A stretch of DNA of 64,000 nt from Pyropia haitanensis (GCA_008729055.1 SDUX01000009.1:752806-816805), one strand, 5' to 3'. Shown: positions 33,243 to 45,355, counted from the stretch's first letter. The notes: generated by a model from the letters alone, not told the origin. Numbers and translations: made by a program.

Positions 33243-34021
33243 TCACGGCCCCCCCATGGACCGCCGGCGCGCCAGCTCGTACTCCACATCCTTGTCCAAG
33301 TACGGGTCGTACGCGCCCACCTCCTGCGTCACGTCCGCCCGCGCGTCGGCGGCGGCGGCGGCGTCCCCCCCCAGGCGTGCCGCCGTCGCGAGCCGCCCGT
33401 CCGCGGCGGCGGCGGCCATCTCATCGAGCGCCACGTGCCGCGGGGAGCGGCCCGCCGCGAGCGCCGCGCCCAGCGCGCCGTCGCCCGCCGCCGCGGCGCG
33501 CGCCATCACCACCCGCCGGCGGTGCACCTCGTCCATGAGCGGCAGCGCCGCCGCGACGAGCGCGTCGCGGCGGTCGGCACGGCGGCTGCCGACGCCGGCG
33601 GCGGCCAGCGACGCGCGCAGGTCGGCCGCCGACAGCGCCACGTCCACGTCCGTCGCGGTCAGCTCCCAGGGGGGGGGGACGGCTGCCGCCGCCGCCGCCC
33701 GGCCGCCCGCCGCGACGCCGCCGCCGCCCTCGTCGCCGTCGGCCGCCGCGGCGGCGGGGGTGTCGTCGCCGCTGCTACGCCGGCAGCTGGCCACCTCGTA
33801 CAGGGGTGCCTCGACAAACACGGGCACCCGCAGGGCGGCAGCGATGGCCGCCGCCACCGCCGGCGGCATGTCGTGCGCCGCCTCCGCGTCGGCGAGTGCC
33901 GCCTCCCCATACAGCCGCGTTAGCCGCCGCGTCCACAGCTGGCCGCCAAGTGCCACCGCGTCGGGCCCGCCCGTCGACGGCGCCTCGACCACCACCGCCC
34001 GGGTCACGACAAACGGTGGGC

Positions 34022-34056
<35 letters not shown>

Positions 34057-34338
34057 CGGTCGGCGCCACCACCACCACCACCACCACCACCACCACCACC
34101 ACCACCACCACCACCATCACCACCATCACCACCGCCACGGGTGCCTCCACCGGTGGGGTGCCCGCCCAGCAGCACGGTCACCACCGCCGCCGGGGACGCG
34201 ACGCGGCCGGCCGCCGCGGCGGCGGCCACCCGCGCGAGCGCCGCCGGCCGGGCGTCACCCCCCCCCCACGGCAGCGCCGACACCGCCTCACGGAGCGCAA
34301 ACAGCGTCGCCGCCGCCGCCCACACCGACAGCGGCGAC

Positions 34339-34392
<54 letters not shown>

Positions 34393-34758
34393 GCCGGCGC
34401 GCCGGCCGCGCCGGCCGCGGCGGTGGCGGCCAGGACGCGCGCCAGCGCGGGCGGCACGCCCGCCAGGGGGAGGCCCTCCGCCGCGGCGGCGGCGGCGGGC
34501 CATGGCTCACCGCCGCCGCCGCCCGCGGGGGGGGCGGCGCCAGCCACGCCGTGCCGCCCGCCGCCGTCGCCGCCGCCGCTGCCGCCGCGTCCACCCCCAC
34601 CACCGCCACGCGGGTGTACGCGCGGGGGTCATCCCAGTCGGGGGGCTCCCCGCCGCCGCCGCCGCCAGTGTCAAACAGGTGCGCCCATTCTGCGGGCAGG
34701 CCGCCGGCGGGGCCTCCCCCCCCCCGGAAAGGGCGGCCGCGCCGCCGCCCACCTGCAT
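33243..34758 (-). CDS. Unidentified Ala/Gly-rich protein, reading frame broken at two G/C runs
   Basis: I do not recognise this gene. Coding character is clearest in the C-terminal half (33243-33990 minus), with motifs such as LYGEAALADAEAAHDMPP, ALRVPVFVEAPLYEV and a final YDPYLDKDVEYELARRR. A plausible start is the ATG at 34758 (MQVGGGAAALSG). From there the frame continues into LPAEWAHLFDT and DWDDPRAYTRVAVVGVD only if a C10 run at 34717-34726 is read as 11. It reaches the C-terminal ORF only if the G8 at 34527-34534 is read as 9. Poly-Gly comes from the CAC array, and poly-Ala from GCC near 34343-34391. The N-terminus is Ala-rich but not a clear transit peptide. It may be a pseudogene, but consensus error is likelier. 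Confidence 0.6.
34066..34133. repeat. (CAC)n microsatellite inside a coding region
   Basis: About 22 CAC triplets with two CAT interruptions, encoding the poly-Gly stretch of the minus-strand gene at 33243-34758. The repeat length preserves frame. It is a likely site of length polymorphism. Confidence 0.95.
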
Positions 34759-35687
34759 GGTCACCCCCGCGTCAGCGACGGGTGGCCGCCGCCGCCGGGG
34801 GCGGCACAACGGCCGACGGACGGCGGCGGTGGTGGGGGGGGGGGGCGGCCGAGCGGCGGCAGGGGCGGGGGGACAAAGGCGGACATGGTGGACGGGGAGC
34901 GCCCGCGGGCCGGACGGGGCCGACGTGGTGGGGGGAGGTTGTCGTGGGGTACGAAGCCGCGGTAGCCACGCCGCCCGGGGGGGGGGGGCACAGCTGTGGG
35001 AGAGGGACAACGTCCAGGGGGGTGGAGCGGGGCGGGAGCACGCTGGCACGGGCGCGTTCGCGGCGGGCCGTGGAGGGGGGAGCGGACGGCGGTCGGTGCG
35101 GCGGGGGCAGGGGTGGGAGCGCGCCCGCGGCCGCCGTCGGGCCGTCTGGGAGCCGCGGGCTGGGAAGCTGGCGGGGGGGCCCGGCCGAGTGACGCTGGCC
35201 CCACGCCCGCGGCGGGCCAATCGGGCGGCGCCGTCGGGACGGCCACGGTGGCGCGCGGCGCGACCCGCCGCGCGGCGGGCCGCGCCGGTAGCCGCGGCGG
35301 CGCGGCGCGACGGCGGCGGGCGGGCGGGCGGCGGCGCGCGCGCAGACGCGCGCCGCCTGTAGGGCCGGTAGTGCGCGCGGGGGAGACGACGAAAGCAATA
35401 GAACACAGACACGAGGACAGCCGCCGTGGTGGGGGGAATGGAGACCCGCTGGGGGCGGTGCGCCCGCGGACTCGCCGCGGGGCTACTAGCGGCGGTGGGG
35501 CGCCAGCGGGGGTGGCCGCGCGGCCGTTTACGGCGGCGGACGTTGACCGTCAACACCCGAGGGATGCGGCGTGCGTTGCTAAACGAGGGGGACACGGGCC
35601 GCGGCAAGCGGCGAAAAAAAAAAACCAGTCGGCTGCCGACCCCCGCACCATGCGGCGAATAGCAACGAACCGGCCGGGCGCCTCGAC
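34759..35687. other. Intergenic GC-rich region
   Basis: No gene is recognised. It contains G runs at 34837-34846 and 34978-34988, and a purine-rich stretch around 35610-35630. The in-frame minus-strand sequence upstream of 34758 is Pro-rich and might extend the unidentified gene, but nothing identifies it. Confidence 0.5.
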
Positions 35688-35756
35688 GCGTGTAGGCACA
35701 GCCTACACCAGGGCCACCGACACGCTGGCCCGCATCGCTCACGTACCCAACGTACA
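35688..35756. repeat. 69-bp element, copy A
   Basis: Starts GCGTGTAGGC and ends GTACA. It aligns without gaps to 39110-39178 at roughly 80-85% identity, and most differences are C/T. It lies 79 nt past the LRAT-gene stop (35835). Copy B lies the same way past the phosphatase-like gene stop. A second shared block, GCTCACTGCTCGGTGGTC, sits at 35820-35837 and 39240-39257. Confidence 0.8.
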
Positions 35757-35834
35757 GGCATGATTCCCTCAGTTGCCAAGGGCGGCAGCCCAGCAAAAGC
35801 ACCCTGTTGCCCCTCCCGGCTCACTGCTCGGTGG

Positions 35835-37014
35835 TCACCCCCCCGGCGGCGACGCGGACGCCTTCGTAAAGTCCTTGCCGCTCCCAGACGCGGGCAGTGT
35901 GTCCCCCGCTGCGGACTCCCTGACGTACAAGAGCCCAATCCCCGCCGCCCCCACAACCCAGATGGGAGCGGCAAGCGACAGGCTGATCGTCCACGCCGCA
36001 ACCGTTGCACAAACGGCCACCAACCCAAGGACGGCGGCGTATCGAGCAACCGTGGCAAGCGCGCGCTGCAACCACTCAGCTTGCTTGGACCGTCGACAAC
36101 CGGTTGCGACAAAGCGAACCACTGTGGGCAGCGAGCGCAGTGAACCAGACACAGATCAGCACCCCCAAGACGGTGAGCGAGGCATGCGGTTAAGGAAGGG
36201 TTGCCAGTACGCTACGCCACGCATAGCAAGTGTGAGCGGCACAAAGAGACACACTCCAAGCACAAATTCACGTGACAAGTGTGGGGGTGCAGGGCAACGT
36301 ACACGACTCGCAATTGTTCCGCCAGACATCGTACTGCTCCGGACTCGTGGACGCTACCTGCCGCAACGCCCTGACGACCCGCCTATGCGCTGAGAGCCGC
36401 TTCCGTCCGCCATGGCGCCCTAGTTCCACGACAGTCACGTCTGCCACACTTTGGCCCTGCATGAACGACTTCCAGTCCGTGATGCTTGGCCTAAACTTGT
36501 ACCTCGACGCCCTCGACTTGTCTGAGGAGGTGGGGGAGGATGCATGAAGTGCCAGGAAGAGTGGTCAGCCGGAGGAGATCTCCAAAACGAGCAGCAGTCA
36601 CTTGCTGCACAGACTCCACATCCAGACCAAGTGAGGTACCGCCCGCAAGCAACACTCTAAGGAAGGAGAGGACGTCAGACCGAGACACGTACAAAAGTGA
36701 AACAAGCGCGTTGGGCCGCCCCTCGTCCCCGGTTTCACAACCATCGCCCAGTGGTAAAAGTGGAGCAAGCCGCGTGTCCGCTTGATCTTGACACACGACC
36801 CCATTCGCGCGTGCCAGATGTTGTCGATCTTGTACGTCACGGTGTCGACGGAGCAGCAAGAGGACGAGCCATCGGACGAGGTGTCGCCGTCAGACGTGGA
36901 CGAGTTGCCACCATCAGACGCAAACGAGGTGTCGCCATCAGACGGGCACGAGGCATCGCGGCCAGATGGTGCGACGCTGCGGTGACTCAGAAACCGCCGC
37001 AGCGCCGCGTACAT
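35835..37014 (-). CDS. LRAT/NlpC-type domain protein with C-terminal membrane anchor, one frame break
   Basis: Three exons reconstruct a protein of 293 residues: 37014-36640, 36521-36303 and 36121-35835. Introns of 118 and 181 bp have donors GTACCT and GTACGT, and acceptors CTCCTCAG and GCCCACAG. The N-terminus has short Ser-Asp-Gly repeats. The LRAT domain shows GLLHFYHWAMVV (catalytic His) and later YDVWRNNCESLVRFVATG (catalytic Cys in NNCE). Two hydrophobic segments follow (VLGLVAVCATVAAWTISLSL and PIWVVGAAGIGLLYV). LRAT-type proteins are thiol acyltransferases or phospholipases that act at membranes. The second usual His (V-H-L) is not evident; the position reads LVSLL. Exon 1 needs one extra C in the C4 run at 36727-36730. 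With it, the total is exactly 882 nt. Confidence 0.82.
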
Positions 37015-39109
37015 AGTGAACCACCGCAGCTAGACTCGCTGTAGCGCACAGGACGGAGCGTCTATTGTGTGGGGTGTGTGTGTGCGCGGAAAGGTGGTGC
37101 GTGCTCCACTCTCGAGCTCCCCAGCGCCTCACGCAGCGCCCTCATGCAACTCCCCCAGCTCCAGCTCAATCCCCACACTCCGCTCGACAGCCTTGCGCCT
37201 GGCAACCCTGTCGGGGAACACAGGCCTCTCCATGTGGTCCACCCCTTGGGGACCCTTGGCTCCGGCCTTCTTCCCATCGCGTCGTGCTGCCCCTCGCGTC
37301 TCCGGGCGCGCCGCGTGCCCCCCTTCTCGCGGCCTACTCGTGCCCTCGTTCCAACCACGGCCCTCCGCCGCCTGCGGGCGGACGGACCCCGTGGGGTGGC
37401 GGCGGCGCCGGCAGTATGGGCGGATGAGGCGTGGGGCGGGCCCGACCTTGTCAACAACAGGGGGCCCCCGCGACCACCGTCCACCCGTCACACCGGCGCA
37501 CGCGGAGAAGAACAACGCTGTCTTGCCGCCCCCGTCCACAGGCTCCACCAACATGTGCCGCTCACATGTGCCTCTGCCGTGACTGATACAGATCTGCCCA
37601 GGTCCGCGCGCGCAGAGGAGAGCAGCAGTGTAACGGTCGGGGTGGGCCCGCCTGAGATGCCGATACGCGACCCCAACTGCTGTGGTTGTGTACCGCGTCC
37701 GGGCGTTGAATCATGCGCAACACGTGGCATCTGTCCGCGTGATTTGCACAGGTTGCTGCCACTGAACGTCAATTCGTGGACCACACTCCTGGGGGTTCGC
37801 TGATGACAGGGACACGAGGGCGCGTTACCGTCGTTCCAGCCCAGCTGTGGCCTGCTGGTGTTGTCCGAGAAGACCGCCTTGTTCCACTCCGCCTGCGTTT
37901 GTGTATCCGTACCTTGGTGCCCCCCGAGGCCCACTTTGGCCAGCCCCTTCTGTTCGGGAGGTGCCCGGTCGCTCTCGCCCTTCCGCAGCACCACCACAGT
38001 CAACTGCTGACCTATTGCAGCTCCGCTGCCATAATGGCGGCGTTGATTCGTTGCCAGCCGCGCCCGTGGCCACCACAGGCTGCGCTACCCGACCTCGCCT
38101 CGTGGCCCGACGCGCTGGGTGACCTGCTGTCCACCACCCGCTGACCGCTCGCCCCTCTCAGGCTATACCCCTCCCCCAGCAGCCACATCCTTGCCGGTTA
38201 ACCCCCCCACCAGCTCGCCGCCATCGGCGCGCGCGCGCTCGCCCAACAAGGACACGTCTCGCCACCCCCCCACCGCCGCCAGGCCCGAGCAGCCGCCTGC
38301 GTCCGAGCCACCACTTCCTGGACAACCGACGTCGACGGCATTGACAAGGATTTCCCCACTGCTCGTACCTTCCGCCGTGCGGATCCCGCGCGGCTCGCTC
38401 GCCACCGCGGCCCGGCCCCTCGCGCGCTGCCGCTGCTGGGGTCCCCGCTCTTGGGCCGCGCCGTCAGGAGCGGCCAACCATGGTGGGCGCGGCTTGAGGG
38501 GGCGCGCGGCGTGCCGGCCAGCCACTGTAACTGCTGTGGGGAGGGGGCACCGCACTAGCCGGGAGCCGGGCCGGCGGGCGGCGTGTGCCGCAGTGGTTCG
38601 GGTGCAACGCCGCTGTAGGGAGGGGGGGGGTTGCGGGGGGGGGGGGGGGGGGCCACGCGGCGGGTGCCAGACGAGCGCGCGCGAGCGAGACCGCAACGCC
38701 ACGACGGCGGTGGGTGGGACGCTCCGGCGGCGCGGGGTGGAAGGTGGGGCCCCACCGGTGACGCCTTTCCTCGCTGGGAAGGAGGGGAGAAACGACGCCC
38801 CCAGCGGCGAGCAGCGGCAGGCGGTGGACAGGCGATGGCCATTGGAAGAACCGCCAGATTGCGAGGGGTGGGTAACCCAGGGAGGCCGGTGGCGTGCGGA
38901 CCTGCGGCGGCACCTGGGGCGGGGCGCTCCAGCTAGGGTGGGGTCCTCGTGGCCGCGGATGGCGGCGGACTGTGTGGTGGCAGCGTCGGCAGTCATCGTT
39001 GAGATGGTGGGCGGGTGTGAGCGACGAGAGAGAAAGAGCAACGCCAGCAGGAAAAGAACAGAAAACACACGCAACGATGGAAAGAAAAAACTGGTCGGGT
39101 CCGTGAGGC
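37015..39109. other. Intergenic region with weak exon candidates on the minus strand
   Basis: No gene can be named. On the minus strand a possible exon 38003-37913 (TVVVLRKGESDRAPPEQKG...) ends in donor GTACGG. After a 113-bp intron-like gap (37912-37800, ending ATCAG), a second open stretch starts at 37799 and reads in phase (NPQECGPRIDVQWQQPV...). Further down, 37554-37489 encodes MLVEPVDGGGKTALFFSAC, which resembles a degenerate Walker A loop. These could be parts of a small multi-exon gene. 38560-38660 holds G runs. Confidence 0.35.
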
Positions 39110-39178
39110 GCGTGTAGGCGCCCCCCACACCGAGGCCACCGCCACGCCGGCCCGCCTCGCCCACGCACCCAATGTACA
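39110..39178. repeat. 69-bp element, copy B
   Basis: The gapless counterpart of 35688-35756, located 65 nt past the stop of the phosphatase-like gene. Read on the minus strand it starts TGTACATTGGGTGCGTG. Its position relative to a stop codon is conserved with copy A, so it may be a duplicated 3'-UTR segment. Confidence 0.8.
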
Positions 39179-39242
39179 AAACATCCACACAGCCTACGGT
39201 GGTGGCCGTGCGACCGCACCCCCCACCCCCCACCCCCCCAGC

Positions 39243-40260
39243 TCACTGCTCGGTGGTCGCGGTGTAGGTGCGGAGGGCGTCGGCGAGCCCCACCCGCGGC
39301 TTCTCCTTCCGCGGCACCACCACCGGCACCACCTCCCGCACCTCCCCCGGCGCGTACGCGTAGGCGGTGTGGTCGGCGACCCCCCCGGGGGCGGCGCGGA
39401 GGACCGCCTCGAGCACCTGCAGCACCGAGCTGTCGGGCGCAACGACGACGACCGTCTCGCAAAAGTACTGCGTCTCCATCTTGGCCAGCCACTGGCGGCC
39501 GCGCACAAACACCTCCTCCACCGACTCGTTGGGCGTGCCGTCGTCGGCGGGGGCGGGCCGCCAGCCAGTGCCACCCGCGGCCTCGCCCGCCGCGAGCGCC
39601 GCCGCCACCACCTCCGCGGGGCGGCCGTTGAGCGCGCCAACGCCGCGGGCCTCGAGGAAGGCAAACTCGGGGACGAGCCGCTCGGGGCGGACGCCGAGCC
39701 CCTCGGCCAGGTGGGTGGCGGTCTCGTACGCGCCGGCGCCAACGTCGGCGTAGATCCACGCGTCCGAGTCAACGTCGAGCACGTCGGCCAGGTGCGCCGC
39801 CGCCGCCATCGCCGCCGCCCGCCCACGCGGCGTCAGGCCGTGGAGGGCGGCGGAGAGGCGCTCCACGGGGTTGGTCGCCGCCACGCCCGCCGCGGCGACC
39901 GCCGACTCGGCGGCGCGCACAAAGACGTACCGGTTGACCAGCGGCTCCGCGAGGGGGAAGAGGGGGAGGCCCGACCGCGCCGCCGCGGGGGGGGGGGGGT
40001 ACCCCCGCGGGTGCCGCCGAGCAGCGCGCCCGCCGCGGCCGCCGCGGCGGTGGACAGCACCGACCGGCGGGTGACGACGACGCCCGGGGGGGGGGGGGCG
40101 ACGAGGCAGGTGCACCGTCAGCTGCCGACGTCGCCTCTGCCCGTGGTGGAGACGGCACCACGCGACGTGCGGTGGCTGCGGCGCTTGCAGAACGCCGCAG
40201 GGGCGTGCCTGCCAAGGAGGTGGGGCCGCGGCCGACGGGGGTGGCGACGGCAAACGCCAT
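39243..40260 (-). CDS. Thylakoid-lumen histidine-phosphatase-like protein without catalytic His, two frame breaks
   Basis: A phosphoglycerate-mutase-like (histidine phosphatase superfamily) fold. It has NRYVFVRAAES, TNPVERLS, DAWIYADV, AYETATHLAEGLGV, PEFAFLEARGVGALNG, NESVEEVFVRGRQWL and VVVVAPDSSVLQVL. The usual RHG catalytic motif reads RAA, so the phospho-accepting His is absent and enzyme activity is doubtful. The leader is bipartite: a transit peptide from the ATG at 40260 (MAFAVATPVGRGPTSLAG), then a Tat signal VVVTRRSVLSTAAAAAAGAL. The three parts lie in three frames, separated by G13 runs (C13 on the coding strand) at 40086-40098 and 39987-39999. Reading each as 14 joins them. Lumen targeting and an intact gene are inferred. 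Confidence 0.82.
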
Positions 40261-42002
40261 GACGGCCGCGGCGGCGGAGTCGATCTTGGTCCGTAGAGAA
40301 GATGGGCACGTGGGAGGGGAGAGAGGGGAGAGGAGGAGGGGCAAGACAAGGCCAGAGACCAGGCGTTGGACGGTGACGACGGTGATGGCAGCGTGGGGTG
40401 GACGTCTTGGGGTGGCGTTCCCGACCGTCACAGACGGCAAGGGCCCAGTGGCGAAGACGGGTCGGGCGCTGGCGAGAAAGAGGTGGGGTACTCCCAACGG
40501 GGAATGTGGACAGGAAGGGGGAAGTGGCGTAGGCCGAGCGTCACGCGGCGGCAGCAACCCGGCGCAGGCCCACAGCGCGGGAGTGTGGCCAGGCCCTCCC
40601 CCCCTGTGCGAGAGGCCTCGGCCGCGGGCATGCCGCACGACGGGCGGCGGCCGCCCCCACGACACGTGCTGCGGGTGGCGGTTTGGGCGCCGAGCGGCTG
40701 GGTCCGGCCCGCCGGCCAATGGGAGCGGCGGCGGCAGCCGGGGTGGAACCTGTTGACCGCCGACGAAATCTCGCAGAAAAATATCTTGCTGCTTGCCGCA
40801 GCGCGTGCCGCACGAGGCGTGGCAACACCCACGCGGGGAGCGGCGCGGCGCTTCTTTCTTCTCTGGCAGTGCAAAAAAAAAAGTATTGCAGTCCTCCCAA
40901 TTTTGTCCGATGTGATCCAAGTCATGACTGGGTCTGGTCAACTTCCTATTGGTCGATCCGTTTTATCCGGCTGCATGGATGGCTGAGACGCAGTTGACCA
41001 GCTCTGGACCCGGCTCTTGACTTCGACCAGATCGGAAAAAATTGAGACGACAGCAATAATTCCATGTGTTTGCCACCGACGGTGTGGACCGGTTCCAAAC
41101 CAGCGCCGTCGGCTCTCCGCCCCTATTCAAATTTCAAAACGCACGGACCGCGGCGACCGCGGCGTCGCCAACGCAGAGGTGGGGGAGGGGGGAGGCGGGT
41201 GGGACCCACAGCAGGCCAACCAACGCCCGCCGCGCGCCGCCCGGCGTGCAGCCCCGCGCTCCCGCCGCGCCCGCCCGCCACGCGAGCCGCCACGCGCCGC
41301 CGCCGCGGCCGCCGCTGCCGCCGCCGCCGCCGCCGCCGGCCGCGCGCCCCCGCCGCCGCCGCCGGCCGCGCGCCGCAGCAGCCGTTGCCGCCGCCCGCCG
41401 CGCGGCGGGCGTCGCGCACGCGCCGCCGCCGCCGCGGCGGCCGCGCCGCGCGCGCCGCGGCCGCGGCCGCCGCCCGCCGCGCGCGGGCCATTGCCGCGGG
41501 GCGGCGCCCGGCGGGGGTGCCCCGCGGCCACCCCCCCCCCCCCCTCGCCTCCCCCAGCGTGTGCCCCCCCCCCGCCCACCCCCTCCCCCAACCCCCCCTC
41601 CCCCCCCCCCCCCACCTGTCCGCGGCGCCAACCCCCTTCCCGCGCCCTCTGCATCCGCCACACCCACACTCGGCCGTCTGCCACGGTCCGCCCCCTCCCG
41701 CTCGCGCCGCCGTCCACCGGGCACGGGGCGGTCACGCCGCGACCCCATGGCGGCTACCCCCCCCCCCCCGCCACCCCCCGGCCTGCCGCGGCGGCCGCCG
41801 ACAACGGCGGCGGCGGCGGCGGGACGCGGCGCCCCCCCTCCCCGCGGGCGGTCGCCCACCGCCGCCCCGCCGCCGGCCGCGCGCGTCGGTCGCGTTTGAC
41901 GCGCCGCCGGGCGCGGTCGCGCGGTCGCCTGGCCGCGCCGCCGCCGCGGCGGCGGCCGCCGCCCGGCGGCGGGCGTCGGCGGTGGCGGCGGCGGCGGGCG
42001 CC
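40261..42002. other. Divergent intergenic region between phosphatase-like gene and CAP-H
   Basis: 40261 to about 41130 is less GC-rich and contains a 10-A run at 40872-40881, a ATTGG motif (inverted CCAAT) near 40948 and several TGACTTCGACC-like short repeats. It is a reasonable bidirectional promoter region. 41160-42000 is dominated by CCGCCG triplets and C runs. An ATG at 41747, in another frame, and in-frame sequence upstream of 42003 could add N-terminal residues to CAP-H. Confidence 0.5.
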
Positions 42003-42507
42003 ATGGGCGGCGGCGGGGGTGGGGGTGGGGGTGGGGTGGCGGTGGGGGTGGGGGGGGGGGGGGGGCGGCGTGCCGGTGGGGGGGGGGGGGGGGGCGCCGC
42101 GCTCTCCCCTGCCGACCTGACCGCGCTGTACGCGTCGACGATCAAGCTGTGCCAGGACAATAAGGTGACCGCCGCCAACTCGTGGTCGCTGACGCTGGTG
42201 GATGACCTCGCCGCGCTGCTTGGGGACGACGCTGCCAGCGGGGACGGCGACGCGGAGGGGGGGGGGGGGGGGGGGGGGGGGGCCCGGGGGGGACCGCCCC
42301 GCCCGACGCCGCGCCGGCCACCAACTTTCAGCTGGCGGGCGTGACGCTCCACGCGGGCGTCCGCATCTACGCGCACCGCGTGGACAGCGTGCACGTGAAT
42401 GCGTACCAGGTGCTGGGCGGGCTGTCCCGCTCCACGGCGCCAGCCGGTGGCCCGCGGGGGGGGGGAGCGCCCGCCAATGCCGACGGGGGGGGGGGGAGGC
42501 CGCCATG

Positions 42508-42538
<31 letters not shown>

Positions 42539-43209
42539 ACGGCAACGGCGGCGGCGGCGGCAACGGCAACGGCAACGGCGGCGACGGCGACGGCGACGGC
42601 GACGGCGGCGGGGGTGCGGGGGGCGGTCCCGCCGCCGACCGACTGCGCGACGACGACGACGACGACGACGACGCCGACGACGACGCGGCCGGCGGTGGCG
42701 GCGGCGGCGGCGTCGGCGCGCCGCCCGTGGCGGGCACCGCCGCCGCGCGCGCGGCGGCGCGGCGGGCGGCGGCACGGCGGGCGGGCCGCAGCCCGACGCT
42801 CGAACCGTCCGAGGCGGCGACGACGCTCGGCGGTGCGGCGGGCGCCGCCGCCGCCGCCGCCGCCGCCCGTGGCGGCGATGCAGACGATGGCGGGGATGGA
42901 GACGACGGCGGTGGGGGTGGGGGTGGGGGTGGGCGTGACGGTGGCGGTAGCGGTGGCTGGGGGGGGGGGGGGGGGGTTGGGCACGCGTGGCTATCCGCCG
43001 CCGGCGGCGTCGCGGCCGCCGAGGCGGCGGCGGAGGCGGCGCTCGGCCGCCTCGCCGCCGCGTTTGCCACCACCGGCTGGGCGGGCCTGCTGCTCGCCCA
43101 CACGCGCGTCGACGCTGCCGGCGGGGTCGTCCTCGACGCCGCCGCGCCCGTACCCGGCCTCGGCGGTGTCGCCACCACCACCGCCACCACCACCACCACC
43201 CCCACCACC

Positions 43210-43251
<42 letters not shown>

Positions 43252-45292
43252 GGCGGTGTCGGCACTGGCGTGGCGGACGTGGAGGGGGGGGGGGCTGGGG
43301 GGGGGGGACCCCACTGGGGGGGGGGGGGGGGGGGGGGGGGGACCTGGACCCTCACCCCCGCCGAAGCCGCCCGCCTCCGCGTGCCGCCGCCGCTGTGCCC
43401 GGCGTTTGGGGCGGCCGTCGCCGCGCGGCGGGCGGCGCTGGAGGGGCGCCCGCCGCCGCGGGCGGGAGCGGCCGCCGCTGCCGGTGTTGGGGGGCCCGCC
43501 GGGGGGGGGGGGGGGGGGGTGGCTGTCGCCAATGGACCGGACCTTGGCGGCGGCGACGGCGACGGCGGCGGCGGCGGTGGGGGCGGTGGTGGTGGTGGTG
43601 GTGGCGGTGGTGGTGGTGGTGGTGGTGGTGGTGGTGGTGGTGGTGGCGACGACGACGATGGCGGCGGCGGCGGCTGGGGCGGCGGCTGGGGCGGCGGACC
43701 CGTCGACGCCGATGGGGACGGCGGCTTGGCCGACGGCGCCGCCGCGCCGGCGTTTGCCTACACCCCCGCCGACGCGGCGGCGGCGACCGCCCCGCCCGCC
43801 CCCCCCACCATTGACGCGGCCGCCGCCGACGCCGACGGCGGCGCCGCCGCCACCGCCACCCCCGACGGCGGCGGCCTCGACGCGGACGATGACCCCGGCC
43901 TGGCGCCGGCCGCGTCGCCGGGACAGACGGCGGGCGGCGAGCCGGCCACGCCGACGCTGCACCTGGCGGCGGGCCTCGGCGGCGGCGGCGCCGTCGACGC
44001 GGACGCCGACGGCGACGCGGTCGCCGCGGCCGACGGCGGCGAGTATGGCGTCTTTTCCGACGCGTCGCTCGCGCGGCTCGGCGGCGCGTCCCACTGGCGC
44101 CCCGCCGGCGCCACCACGCCCCGCGGCGCCCACCCCAAAGCCACCCCCACCACCACCACCACCACCGCCGCCGCGGCGGCGGCGGCGGCGGCCCAAACGA
44201 TTGACTTTTTCTCCCCCCCCCCCCCCCCGGCACGGCCGCCGCGGCGGCGGCGGCGGCAGCCATGACCCCCCCCCCCCCACCCCCCCCCCCACGGGCGGCG
44301 CCCCCGGCGACGACCACCACCCCCACCACCCCCCCCCGCACGCGCCTATCGGCAACGGCGGTGGCGGCACGCGCGCGGCGGGCGGCGGCGGCGGCGGCGG
44401 CGACGCGGCCGCCCGCCGCGGCGGTCGGCGGCCGGTCGCTGCGGCGGCTGTTTACGCGGCCGGCGGTGGTGGTGGTGGCGGTGCGGGGGGACGGCGAGGG
44501 CGGCGTACCCGCTGTGGTGGTGCTGGAGGAGGAGGGTGTCGGGTGGGGTGGGGGGGGGGGGGGGGGGGTGGGGGGGGCGGTGAGGGGGGGGGGGGATGGA
44601 GGGCGATGGGATGGGGGGGGGGGGGGGGGGGAGGCCGATGCGGCGGATGCGGATGGGTGGGCGTTTCCGGGCGAGGGGGGGATGACCGCAGCGTTGATGA
44701 CGGTGGCGGTGGGGGTGGGGGTGGGGGTGGGGGTGGTGGTGGGGACGCCGACGGCGGCGGCTGCGTCGCCGACGCGGCCGCCAGCGGCGGCGGTGGTGGT
44801 GTGGCTGGTGGCGGCGGCGGCGGCGGTGGCGGTGGGGGTGGGGGTGGTGGCGGCGGCGGCGGCGGCTTTCCCGGTGGCTGGGCGGCGCCCGCGGCGGCCG
44901 CCGAGGTGGCCGCCGCCGTCGCGGCGGGCGGCGTCCGCTTCGCCACCGCCGCCAAGCGGGTGGACGTGCGCGCGCTACAGGCCGGCCTGTGGCACGCGCT
45001 CACCACCGCCGCCGCCGCCACCACCACCACCACCGCCGCCGCCGCCGCCGCCGACGACACGGACGCCACGGGCCGCGACGGCGGCGGCGACCGCGACAGC
45101 GACGGCGGCGGCGGCGGCGGCGGCGGTGGCGTGCCGCCGGCGGTTGCCGCCGCGGCGGCCGCCGACGCGGCCGAGCCCACCAATGACGACGACGACGGCG
45201 GCACCGCCGCCGTCGACGGCAACGGCGACGGCGCCGGCGCCGGCGACGGTGACCGGCACGGCGCCGCGGCGGCGGCGGCGGCGGTCGACGCT

Positions 45293-45355
<63 letters not shown>

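Noticed and set aside
34507..35802. 431-codon minus-strand ORF
   Set aside because: It is out of frame with the conserved part of the 33-kb gene and contains the 69-bp non-coding repeat. Composition explains the openness.
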